From contig PMHN01000112.1 of NCBI GenBank assembly GCA_003156695.1, positions 4,213-10,840 of the forward strand: DNA of 6,628 nucleotides, written 5' to 3'. The position numbers were made by a program, and so were the translations under genes. The stretch comes from Gammaproteobacteria bacterium. GTDB taxonomy: Bacteria > Pseudomonadota > Gammaproteobacteria > Steroidobacterales > Steroidobacteraceae. Below are positions 1 to 5,160 of this stretch, piece by piece; the stretch's first letter is position 1, and the number at the start of each line of letters is the position of its first letter. The notes beneath the pieces are model-generated. The model saw only the letters and a program-made list of their open reading frames with translations, did no database searches and was not told the DNA's origin.

Positions 1-151
1 CAAGGCCATCGAGCGTCTCGGCCCCTACGAGCTCGCCGGCGACCCGACGATCATGCGTTTGCTGGACGAGCTGCTGGCGGCCTTCGTCGCGCAGAAGCGC
101 ATGCGCCTGCCCGGCAGCGTCTACCAGCCGGTATACCGCCTGGTCGCCTGA
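1..151 (+). CDS. C-terminal fragment of an unrecognised protein (49 residues visible)
   Basis: The reading frame is open from base 2 to a TGA at 149-151 and encodes 49 residues ending in PVYRLVA. The codons have the same G/C-rich third positions as the other genes, and the frame stays open from the window edge, so this is very likely the 3' end of a real gene. The fragment is mixed hydrophobic and charged, with a probable helix around LLDELLAAFVAQKRM and no membrane segment. I do not recognise the family from so short a tail and assign no function. A 146-bp non-coding gap separates it from the next plus-strand gene, so the two may or may not share a transcript. Confidence 0.65.
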   Translation, partial: KAIERLGPYELAGDPTIMRLLDELLAAFVAQKRMRLPGSVYQPVYRLVA

Positions 152-260
152 CATAACGCACACGCACGTCGCACACTTTTTTTGCCTCCCGCGAGAGCTG
201 CGTCCCAGCGTATGCGGGCGGCGACATGCTTGTGAACCAGTTCCTGCGGTGCGCGTTATG
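152..260 (+). repeat. Near-perfect 12-nt inverted repeat with nested shorter ones
   Basis: CATAACGCACAC at 152-163 is complementary to GTGCGCGTTATG at 249-260 at 11 of 12 positions; the only mismatch is 160 with 252. The left arm starts at the first base after the stop codon of the upstream gene. Inside it lie GTCGC (168-172) with GCGAC (221-225), and CCCGC (188-192) with GCGGG (214-218). A run of seven T at 177-183 is not directly preceded by a hairpin, so a standard terminator is not supported. The repeat may fold in RNA, bind a protein, or be chance in GC-rich DNA. Confidence 0.35.
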
Positions 261-297
261 AACCCGTACGCTGCACTCAACTCTTCAGGGAGCTTCC

Positions 298-561
298 ATG
301 AGCTCATCCGACAAGGGGCGCGACGACGCGCCCGGTACGCCGCGCGACGCGGTGCCCAGCAACCCCACCGGGGGGCCGGACGCCTACGCGAACTGGCTCG
401 ATCGCATGCAACGCGCGCGCGCCCGCCAGGCTGCGATTACCCGCAACCTCTACACCTGGTCGAACTACAAGAACTGGGCTGACCAGGTGCGCGGTTCCTG
501 GGCCGTCCCCGACAGCCCGACCGGCCCCGCGAGCAGCACCACCAAGAACCCCAAGCGCTGA
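298..561 (+). CDS. Small hydrophilic protein of unknown function, 87 aa
   Basis: The ATG at 298 follows a good Shine-Dalgarno (AGGGAG, 6 bases before the start), and codon third positions are strongly G/C, so this is probably a real gene. I do not recognise the family. Residues 1-27 are rich in Ser, Asp, Pro and Gly and look disordered. Residues 28-70 form the likely folded core, with a basic helix (RMQRARARQAAITR) and many aromatic residues (Y30, W33, Y52, W54, Y57, W60, W68). Residues 71-87 are again Pro/Ser/Thr-rich with a basic end. There is no signal peptide or membrane segment, so it is probably cytosolic. It converges on the parA-like gene with only 35 bp between the stop codons. A small protein with a disordered tail beside an orphan ParA could be a partner or cargo adaptor of that ATPase, but this is inference from position only. 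Confidence 0.65.
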   Translation: MSSSDKGRDDAPGTPRDAVPSNPTGGPDAYANWLDRMQRARARQAAITRNLYTWSNYKNWADQVRGSWAVPDSPTGPASSTTKNPKR

Positions 562-570
562 CTGGCGCAC

Positions 571-590
571 GGCACGCCCGCAGGCGCGCC
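571..590 (-). terminator. Possible hairpin at the 3' end of the parA-like gene
   Basis: Read on the minus strand, the RNA pairs GGCGCGCC with GGCGUGCC around a UGCG loop: eight pairs including one G-U. It begins 6 bases after the parA-like stop codon. No U-tract follows, so it is at best a weak or Rho-assisted terminator or a 3'-end stabiliser. On the plus strand the same sequence has an A-C mismatch, which suggests it serves the minus-strand gene. Confidence 0.3.
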
Positions 591-596
591 ACCCCT

Positions 597-1379
597 TCAG
601 GCGCTAGCCACTGCCGGCGGCGCAACACACGCCGCGTCCGGCCCCGGATCTACGCTCTCCGCGATGACCGTCGTTTCTCCCGTCTCCCCCGTTCCACCCG
701 AGGATTGCGCCGGCGGCGACCCGGCATCCGGCTTAGGACCCGTCAGCCATTGCACCAGCGGCGCCCACTGCGCCACGTCGTCCTGGGCCACGTAGCTCTT
801 CATCTCGTGTACGCCGACGCCGAGTTCCGCGGCGCGCACGTAGTTCTGCGAGTCGCGGATGGTGGCCACAATCGGGATGCCGAGCGTGTGCAGAAAGCGG
901 ATCAGTGACTGGTAGGTGAGGGTATTGCGGCGAATGCGGTTGGCGATGACCCCGATGCGGTTGTCCTCGCGGCGGACCTTGGCCACCAGCAGCAGGTCGC
1001 GGATGCACTTGGAGCAGGCATGGATATCGATATCCGAGGGCAGTACCGGCACGATGATCTTGTCGGCATCGCGGGTCATTTCCGGCAGCTCGCCGGGCTC
1101 GAGCGCCGCCGGGGTGTCGACCACGATGTGGCTGGTGTTATCGGGGACGCGCAGCTGGAACGCGCGTGTGGTGCGCGTGTCCTTCTCAAACGCGGCGATG
1201 ACCTGGATCTGCGGCTGTGAGGGCTTGCGCTTGCGGACCCAGCGGACCGTTGAGCCCTGGGGGTCGAAGTCCATCAGGACGGGCCGCGCCCCTTGCGAGG
1301 CGAGGTAACTCGCCAGGTTGATAGCGATGGTCGTCTTGCCGGACCCGCCTTTGGGGTTCAGGACGACGATGCGCTGCAT
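597..1379 (-). CDS. Orphan ParA/MinD-family ATPase, 260 aa
   Basis: This is a cytosolic P-loop ATPase of the ParA/MinD (deviant Walker A) family, whose members position plasmids, chromosomes or protein complexes by ATP-dependent dimerisation and binding to the nucleoid or membrane. The deviant Walker A box KGGSGKTT is at residues 10-17, with signature lysine K10 and P-loop lysine K15. The A' motif DFDPQGS is at 37-43 and the Walker B strand ends at D88 (HIVVDTPA). Residues to about 213 form the ATPase domain. Residues 215-260 are a Pro/Ser/Gly/Ala-rich tail that looks disordered. The start puts the P-loop at the usual N-terminal position, and AGG lies 6 bases upstream. No ParB, MinC/MinE or replication gene is visible nearby, so it is an orphan and its cargo is unknown. 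The lack of a MinD-type amphipathic C-terminal helix argues for nucleoid rather than membrane use. The family is secure; the role is not. Confidence 0.93.
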   Translation of the reverse strand: MQRIVVLNPKGGSGKTTIAINLASYLASQGARPVLMDFDPQGSTVRWVRKRKPSQPQIQVIAAFEKDTRTTRAFQLRVPDNTSHIVVDTPAALEPGELPEMTRDADKIIVPVLPSDIDIHACSKCIRDLLLVAKVRREDNRIGVIANRIRRNTLTYQSLIRFLHTLGIPIVATIRDSQNYVRAAELGVGVHEMKSYVAQDDVAQWAPLVQWLTGPKPDAGSPPAQSSGGTGETGETTVIAESVDPGPDAACVAPPAVASA

Positions 1380-1464
1380 GATGACCTGATTTAAGTCACG
1401 TCCGGGTGTTCACGGGGCGCTGGCAAGCCTACGCATGCCCGCCACCTGCTGCAAGCGAGGGGCA

Positions 1465-1490
1465 GCGCGCGCTTGATTGTGAGCGCGCGC
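1465..1490. repeat. 9-bp perfect inverted repeat between the parA-like gene and the 63-aa ORF
   Basis: GCGCGCGCT (1465-1473) and AGCGCGCGC (1482-1490) are perfectly complementary around the 8-base spacer TGATTGTG. It lies in the 152-bp gap between the divergent starts of the parA-like gene (1379) and the small ORF (1532). It could be an operator or an RNA hairpin. The arms are alternating G and C, which limits their information content, and I see no convincing sigma-70 promoter beside it. Confidence 0.4.
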
Positions 1491-1531
1491 ACGCCGCGCG
1501 CCATCGCGGCCACGTAAAGTGCCCCTTACAC

Positions 1532-1723
1532 ATGGAGTTCCTCGCCTATCTCTGGGACGATCTCGACGATGTCACCGGCGCCTGCCGCCACCTCGCGACC
1601 GCGGCCATAACCGAGACTCTCGCGACCGCCGTGCCCTTCATCGCCGCGGCTTCCGGCATGTTGCTGGCCTGCACTGCAGCGCTGCTGCTCGCGCGCCAGC
1701 ACCTGCCGCAGCTCGCGGGCTGA
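1532..1723 (+). CDS. Possible small single-span membrane protein, 63 aa
   Basis: The reading frame from the ATG at 1532 encodes an acidic amphipathic start (MEFLAYLWDDLDD), a short linker, one hydrophobic segment at about residues 33-55 (VPFIAAASGMLLACTAALLLA) and a short polar tail. Codon third positions are strongly G/C, as in its neighbours, which supports coding. The frame extends upstream to an ATG at 1406, but residues before 1532 look like random GC-rich translation, so I chose the internal ATG. The Shine-Dalgarno is weak (AAAG about 12 bases upstream), which lowers confidence. It probably sits in the inner membrane, but I do not recognise the family. It diverges from the parA-like gene and ends about 60 bp before the htpG promoter. 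It could also be spurious. Confidence 0.45.
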   Translation: MEFLAYLWDDLDDVTGACRHLATAAITETLATAVPFIAAASGMLLACTAALLLARQHLPQLAG

Positions 1724-1730
1724 GCCCTTC

Positions 1731-1769
1731 CAGGCCGCCCCCAGCCGCCCCCAGCCGCCTGCAGGCGGC
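1731..1769. repeat. Tandem CAGCCGCCCC repeat ending in a 16-bp palindrome
   Basis: CAGCCGCCCC at 1742-1751 is repeated as CAGCCGCC at 1752-1759, with a related CAGGCCGCCCC at 1731-1741. The last copy runs into the perfect palindrome GCCGCCTGCAGGCGGC (1754-1769), which in RNA gives a 6-bp stem with a UGCA loop. It lies between the small ORF and the htpG promoter. No T-tract follows, so it is only a weak terminator candidate for the upstream ORF. Confidence 0.4.
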
Positions 1770-1784
1770 CGCCCACACGCGGCG

Positions 1785-1813
1785 CTTGAAAAATCCGCGC
1801 TGATTCCCAAGAT
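1785..1813 (+). promoter_or_regulatory. Heat-shock (sigma-32) promoter of htpG
   Basis: A perfect sigma-32 -35 element, CTTGAAA, is at 1785-1791. A -10 like CCCAAGAT lies at 1806-1813 after a 14-base spacer and matches the consensus CCCCATNT at five of the seven specified positions. The E. coli consensus spacing is about 13-15. Transcription would start near 1819-1821, giving a leader of about 35 bases. htpG is a classical member of the sigma-32 regulon, so position and sequence agree. Confidence 0.72.
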
Positions 1814-1814
1814 C

Positions 1815-1854
1815 GCTGGTTTACACAAGCGCATTTGCGCGGTGGAAGACCAGC
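1815..1854 (+). promoter_or_regulatory. Possible RNA thermometer in the htpG leader
   Basis: The bases just before the htpG ATG can fold into one long imperfect hairpin. GCTGGT (1815-1820) pairs perfectly with ACCAGC (1849-1854). TT (1821-1822) pairs with AA (1846-1847), leaving G1848 bulged. CAC (1824-1826) pairs with GTG (1842-1844). GCGC (1829-1832) pairs with GCGC (1837-1840) around the loop ATTT. The Shine-Dalgarno GGAAG (1844-1848) lies in the weak, mismatched part. This is the layout of RNA thermometers that melt on heating. A transcript from the predicted sigma-32 start near 1820 would lack most of the outer stem, so the fold needs a start a few bases upstream or a second promoter. 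Confidence 0.35.
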
Positions 1855-3795
1855 ATGCCAGCCAATGACACCCCCGAAGCCAGCGCCGCGCAGGCTGGCG
1901 ATCGCCAGACCCACGGCTTCCAGGCCGAAGTCCGCGAGCTCCTGAAGCTCATGATCCATTCCCTGTACAGCCACAGGGAAATCTTCCTGCGCGAACTCAT
2001 TTCCAACGCATCGGACGCCTGTGACCGGCTGCGCTTCGCCGCCATCGGCGACAGCGCGCTCTACTCCGACGTGTCCTCCAACACTATACGCATAGACGCC
2101 GACGCCACCGCCGGCACCCTGACCATCACCGACAACGGCATCGGTATGACGCGCGAGGAGGCCATCACCAACCTCGGTACCATCGCACGCTCCGGCACCG
2201 CGGAGTTCTTTCGCTCGCTGTCCGGTGATGAGCAGAAGACCTCGCAGCTCATCGGCCAGTTCGGCGTCGGCTTTTACTCCGCCTTCATCGTCGCCGATCG
2301 CGTCGAGGTTCGCTCGCGCAAGGCCGGCGCGCCAGCCGCGGCGGCCGTGCGCTGGGAGTCCGGCGCCGACGGCGATTTCACCGTCGAGACCGTGACGCAG
2401 GCGGCGCGCGGCACGGCGGTCACGCTGCACCTGAAGACCGACGCCCACGAATTCGCCGATGCCATGCGGGTGCGCGGTCTCATCCGCCGCTATTCGGACC
2501 ACATTGGCTTCCCGGTGCGCATGCGCAAAGAAGGCGAGGCGTCGCTCGAGTATGAGGTGGTGAACCAGGCAAAGGCGCTGTGGACGCTGCCGCGCACCGA
2601 GATTTCGGACGAGGAATACCGGCAGTTCTACCAGTACCTCGCGCATGACTTCACCGACCCGCTCGCCTGGAGCCACAACAAGGTGGAAGGCAAGCGTGAG
2701 TACACGAGCCTCCTGTACCTGCCGGCGCGCGCGCCGTTCGACCTGTGGCAGCGCGATGCGGCACGGGGACTGAAGCTGTACGTGCGGCGCGTGTTCATCA
2801 TGGACGACGCCGAGCAGTTCCTGCCGCTGTACCTGCGGTTCGTCAAGGGCGTGGTGGACTCCAGCGATCTGCCGCTGAATGTCTCGCGCGAGATTCTGCA
2901 GCAGGAGCCGGAGGTCGAGGCCATCCGCGGCGGGCTCACCCGGCGGGTGCTGGAGCTGCTGGCGCGGCTCGCGAAAGACGAGCCGGAGAAGTACGCCAGC
3001 TTCTGGAAGGAGTTCGGAGCGGTCCTGAAGGAGGGCATCGCGCAGGATCACGCCAACCACGGGGCGCTGCTGCCGCTGCTGCGCTTTGCCAGCACGCACG
3101 CGGCGGACAATGCTCCACAGGTGAGCCTCGCCGACTACGTCGCGCGCATGAAAACCGGCCAGGACCGCATCTATTACGTCATCGCCGAGAGCCTCGAGGC
3201 GGCCCGGGGAAGTCCGGCCATTGAGCGCCTGAAGGAACGCGGACTCGAAGTGCTGCTGCTCGCCGAACGCATCGACGAGTGGGTGATGGGACAGCTCGAG
3301 ACCTTCGAGGGCAAGCGCTTCAAGGATGCTGCGCGCGGTGATCTGGAACTCGGTGGCCTGGCGAGTGCTGCCGATCGTCAGCAGCACGAGGCGCAGCTCA
3401 AGGAGAGCAAGGGGCTTCTGAAGCGCATCAAGGATTCCCTGGGCGAGCGCGTCACGGAGGTGCGGGTGAGTGAGCGCCTGCAGGAGTCCCCCGCGTGCCT
3501 GGTGCTCGGGGAGCACGATCTTTCCGAGCAGATGCAGCGCATCCTCGCCGCCGCCGGGCAGAAGGCGCCCGCTGGCCGCCCACTCCTGGAAGTGAATGTC
3601 GGGCATCCGTTGGTGAAGTACCTGGACGGCGTCGCGGACGCCGGTCAGTTTTCGGAACTCGCGCAACTGCTCTTCGACCAGGCGGCGCTTGCCGAAGGCG
3701 TGTCGCTCAGCAATCCGCCTGAGTACGTGCAGCGCCTGAATCGCCTGCTGGTGAGGCTCGCCGCTCCCGTGGACAGCACCACTGCCGCCCCATGA
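1855..3795 (+). CDS. htpG: Molecular chaperone HtpG (bacterial Hsp90), 646 aa
   Basis: HtpG is the cytosolic Hsp90 chaperone, a homodimer that remodels client proteins in an ATP-driven clamp cycle together with DnaK. The N-terminal GHKL ATPase domain (about 20-230) has ELISNASDA at 47-55 with catalytic E47 and magnesium ligand N51, DNGIGM at 93-98, GTIARSGT at 108-115 and the lid loop GQFGVGFYS at 134-142. The middle domain (about 240-520) carries LNVSREIL with the ATP-contacting arginine R345. The C-terminal dimerisation domain follows (about 530-646). At 646 aa it is slightly longer than the E. coli protein (624), mainly from about 13 extra N-terminal residues. The start has GGAAG 6 bases upstream. 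All key residues are present, so it should be active. It follows a sigma-32-like promoter and overlaps the next gene by ATGA. Confidence 0.97.
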   Translation: MPANDTPEASAAQAGDRQTHGFQAEVRELLKLMIHSLYSHREIFLRELISNASDACDRLRFAAIGDSALYSDVSSNTIRIDADATAGTLTITDNGIGMTREEAITNLGTIARSGTAEFFRSLSGDEQKTSQLIGQFGVGFYSAFIVADRVEVRSRKAGAPAAAAVRWESGADGDFTVETVTQAARGTAVTLHLKTDAHEFADAMRVRGLIRRYSDHIGFPVRMRKEGEASLEYEVVNQAKALWTLPRTEISDEEYRQFYQYLAHDFTDPLAWSHNKVEGKREYTSLLYLPARAPFDLWQRDAARGLKLYVRRVFIMDDAEQFLPLYLRFVKGVVDSSDLPLNVSREILQQEPEVEAIRGGLTRRVLELLARLAKDEPEKYASFWKEFGAVLKEGIAQDHANHGALLPLLRFASTHAADNAPQVSLADYVARMKTGQDRIYYVIAESLEAARGSPAIERLKERGLEVLLLAERIDEWVMGQLETFEGKRFKDAARGDLELGGLASAADRQQHEAQLKESKGLLKRIKDSLGERVTEVRVSERLQESPACLVLGEHDLSEQMQRILAAAGQKAPAGRPLLEVNVGHPLVKYLDGVADAGQFSELAQLLFDQAALAEGVSLSNPPEYVQRLNRLLVRLAAPVDSTTAAP

Positions 3796-4451
3796 TCCGG
3801 CGGGCGCCACGCGCTGAACGGCTGACTCTCCCGGGCCCCGCCGGTGGGCTCGAGGCGCTCATCGAGACGCCGGTCGCTGACGGCAGCGAGTCCGCGCCCG
3901 TCAGCGCCTTCGCGGTTGTCTGCCACCCGCATCCGCTCTATGGCGGAGCCCTGGACAACAAGGTGGTGCATACCCTGGCGCGGGCCTTCAACCAGCTGGG
4001 AGCGCCCGCCGTGCGCTTCAACTTCCGCGGTGTCGGCACCAGCGCCGGGACTTATGACGACGGCCGCGGGGAGACCCAGGACGCGCTCGCCGTGATCGCT
4101 TATGGGCGTAAGCGCTGGCCAGGAGCTGCGCTATGGCTCGGCGGATTTTCGTTCGGCGGTTCGGTGGCGGTGTGGGCGGCGGGTGAGGCGAGGCCCGCAC
4201 GGCTGGTGGCGGTCGCACCCGGCATCACCAAGATCGGTGTAACGGGGGCCGCGGCCCCGGCGTGCCCATGGCTGATCGTGCAGGGCGACGCCGATGAGGT
4301 GGTACCACCGAAGATCGTACTCGCGTGGACGCGCACCCTGGTGCCTGCGCCCGAGGTCGTGGTGCTGCCCGGCGCGGGGCATTTCTTTCACGGCCGCATC
4401 AATGACTTGCGCGAGACCGTGGTCGCCTTCATGGGTCGGGCGGCGGCGTAA
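3792..4451 (+). CDS. Alpha/beta hydrolase of the COG2945 type, 219 aa
   Basis: This is a small cytosolic alpha/beta-hydrolase fold protein without a signal peptide. It resembles the COG2945 group, whose substrates are largely unknown. Visible marks are CHPHPLYGG at 44-52 followed by N56-K57, FNFRGVGTSAG at 76-86, the nucleophile elbow GGFSFGG at 117-123 with S120, GDADEVV at 165-171 with probable catalytic D168, and GHFFHG at 196-201 with H197. The Ser-Asp-His triad is therefore complete, and the length is normal for the group. The ATG overlaps the htpG stop codon (ATGA) and has no good Shine-Dalgarno of its own, so translation is probably coupled to htpG and the gene should be heat-induced with it. 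Whether it is an esterase, thioesterase or another hydrolase cannot be told from sequence. The family call is firm; the role is not. Confidence 0.88.
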   Translation: MIRRAPRAERLTLPGPAGGLEALIETPVADGSESAPVSAFAVVCHPHPLYGGALDNKVVHTLARAFNQLGAPAVRFNFRGVGTSAGTYDDGRGETQDALAVIAYGRKRWPGAALWLGGFSFGGSVAVWAAGEARPARLVAVAPGITKIGVTGAAAPACPWLIVQGDADEVVPPKIVLAWTRTLVPAPEVVVLPGAGHFFHGRINDLRETVVAFMGRAAA

Positions 4452-4489
4452 AAAAACAAAAAGCCCGGGAGAATTTCTCCTCCCGGGCT
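4450..4489 (-). terminator. Strong intrinsic terminator of the HU-family gene
   Basis: AGCCCGGGAG (4462-4471) and CTCCCGGGCT (4480-4489) form a perfect 10-bp stem with an 8-base loop. On the minus strand the stem is followed by UUUUU-G-UUUUUUU, the reverse of the A-run at 4450-4462, making a textbook Rho-independent terminator for the minus-strand gene. The A-run overlaps the last bases of the hydrolase stop codon. On the plus strand no T-tract follows the stem, so it is not clearly a terminator for the htpG transcript. Confidence 0.88.
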
Positions 4490-4515
4490 GATCTGTCGCA
4501 GTTAAAGCGGAAAGC

Positions 4516-4535
4516 GTGAACTCTTAGGAGTTCAC
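4516..4535 (-). repeat. 8-bp hairpin with the HU stop codon in its loop
   Basis: GTGAACTC (4516-4523) and GAGTTCAC (4528-4535) are perfectly complementary around the four bases TTAG (4524-4527). On the minus strand the loop reads CUAA and contains the UAA stop of the HU-family gene; the 5' arm encodes its last residues. The main terminator lies about 27 bases further downstream. It may stabilise the mRNA 3' end or affect termination of translation. Confidence 0.6.
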
Positions 4536-4838
4536 CATGCCCTTCAAGCTCTTCAGAGGCATCACGCGAACCTTCTTGCTCGCCGGCTTGGCCTTGAACA
4601 TCATCTTTTCGCCGGTGAACGGATTGACGCCTTCACGAGCCTTGGTGGCCGGCTTCTTGACGACCTTCATCTTCAAGAGGCCCGGCATCGTGAACAAGCC
4701 GTTGCCGCGCAGGCTCTTCTTGATTACACCGCCCAGCGAATCGAACACGGTGCCGATCTGCTTGCGGGAGAGCCCCGTGTCCTTGGAGATGTGTGTCAGG
4801 ACTTCCGACTTCGTCGGTGCGCCACCCTTTTTCGCCAT
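4524..4838 (-). CDS. HU-family DNA-binding protein, 104 aa
   Basis: HU/IHF-family proteins are small basic dimers that bend DNA and shape the nucleoid. The helical N-terminal half is seen as PTKSEVLTHISKDTGLSRKQI (roughly 8-28) and VFDSLGGVIKKSL (31-43). The hallmark GLFTMPGLLKMKV follows at 47-59. The DNA-binding beta arm carries GVNPFTGEKM (70-79), in which P73 corresponds to the intercalating proline. The remaining residues form a very basic C-terminal end. At 104 aa it is longer than E. coli HU (90), with an extra Lys-rich N-terminus and a short tail, and it has NPFTGE where classical HU has NPRTGE or NPKTGE. I therefore leave out the hupA/hupB symbols. AGGAG lies 9 bases before the ATG. 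It is a single-gene transcript with its own promoter and terminator, and probably highly expressed. Confidence 0.93.
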   Translation of the reverse strand: MAKKGGAPTKSEVLTHISKDTGLSRKQIGTVFDSLGGVIKKSLRGNGLFTMPGLLKMKVVKKPATKAREGVNPFTGEKMMFKAKPASKKVRVMPLKSLKGMVNS

Positions 4839-5150
4839 GTTGCCCTACTCCTGGAATTAAATTTAGTGATTGCGAGGCGGCGCTGTGCTGCCGCTTGAAG
4901 AGAATCGGCGCGAAAAATAGCACATGCGCGCGCTTACGCAAGCGGTTTTTTATTTCGCGTGGTGCGCAAATGCCTTCTTTCTCAGGGTTTGCGCAGTGCA
5001 CGGCGGCATCACGGGCCGCTTGACATGCAAAGAGGGGGCTCTGTGATGCTGCGATTCACGGTGCGAAGTCGCGCTTAAGCACGTGTTCCGACAGCCAAGA
5101 TCACTCGGCGCGCGCGCGCGATTTCGCCCGCCCAGCTTGCGGCTGCGGAG
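4839..5150. other. 312-bp intergenic region between the HU gene and yggT
   Basis: No convincing gene is present on either strand. The half nearer the HU gene holds its leader (AGGAG at 4848-4852) and promoter, with an AT-rich patch at 4946-4955. The other half has an alternating GCGCGCGCGCGCG tract (5108-5120), which could adopt unusual DNA structure, and one arm of the hairpin at the yggT stop codon. An isolated TTGACA at 5020-5025 on the plus strand has no matching -10 and no gene downstream. Confidence 0.6.
4914..4955 (-). promoter_or_regulatory. Sigma-70-type promoter of the HU-family gene with UP-like A-tract
   Basis: On the minus strand, TTGCGT (4936-4941) and TATTTT (4914-4919) are separated by 16 bases. 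The -10 matches TATAAT at four of six positions and is preceded by TGC, an extended -10. Just upstream of the -35 is AAATAAAAAA (4946-4955), placed like an UP element. The start would fall near 4907, giving a leader of about 69 bases. The -35 overlaps a short inverted repeat (CGCTT/AAGCG, 4931-4944). Confidence 0.5.
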
Positions 5151-5160
5151 CTACCGCAAG
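5136..5160 (-). repeat. 7-bp inverted repeat around the yggT stop codon
   Basis: CTTGCGG (5136-5142) and CCGCAAG (5154-5160) are perfectly complementary with an 11-base loop that contains the yggT stop codon (5151-5153). No T-tract follows on the minus strand, so it is only a weak candidate for a 3'-end hairpin of the yggS-proC-yggT transcript. Confidence 0.4.

Noticed and set aside
177..183. T7 run as a terminator for the gene ending at 151
   Set aside because: The bases before the run (CACACGCACGTCGCACAC) have no complementary partner to form a GC stem.
249..482. A 77-residue plus-strand frame overlapping the 87-aa gene
   Set aside because: It has no ribosome binding site as good as AGGGAG before 298, and its Arg/Ala-rich translation is typical of a shifted frame of GC-rich coding DNA.
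1546..3810. A 754-residue open frame on the minus strand opposite htpG
   Set aside because: It lies antisense to a fully conserved htpG. Its length follows from the G/C bias at htpG third positions, and the translation (His-, Arg-, Leu- and Gln-rich) shows no family features.
4537..4860. A 107-residue plus-strand frame opposite the HU gene
   Set aside because: It is antisense to a clear HU-family gene, and the HU terminator and promoter fit the minus-strand reading.
4931..4955. CGCTT-ACGC-AAGCG followed by GTTTTTTATTT as a plus-strand terminator
   Set aside because: The stem is only 5 bp and no plus-strand gene precedes it. The same bases are better explained as the -35 and UP-like region of the HU promoter.
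5020..5025. Perfect TTGACA on the plus strand
   Set aside because: No recognisable -10 lies 16-18 bases downstream, and no plus-strand gene follows.
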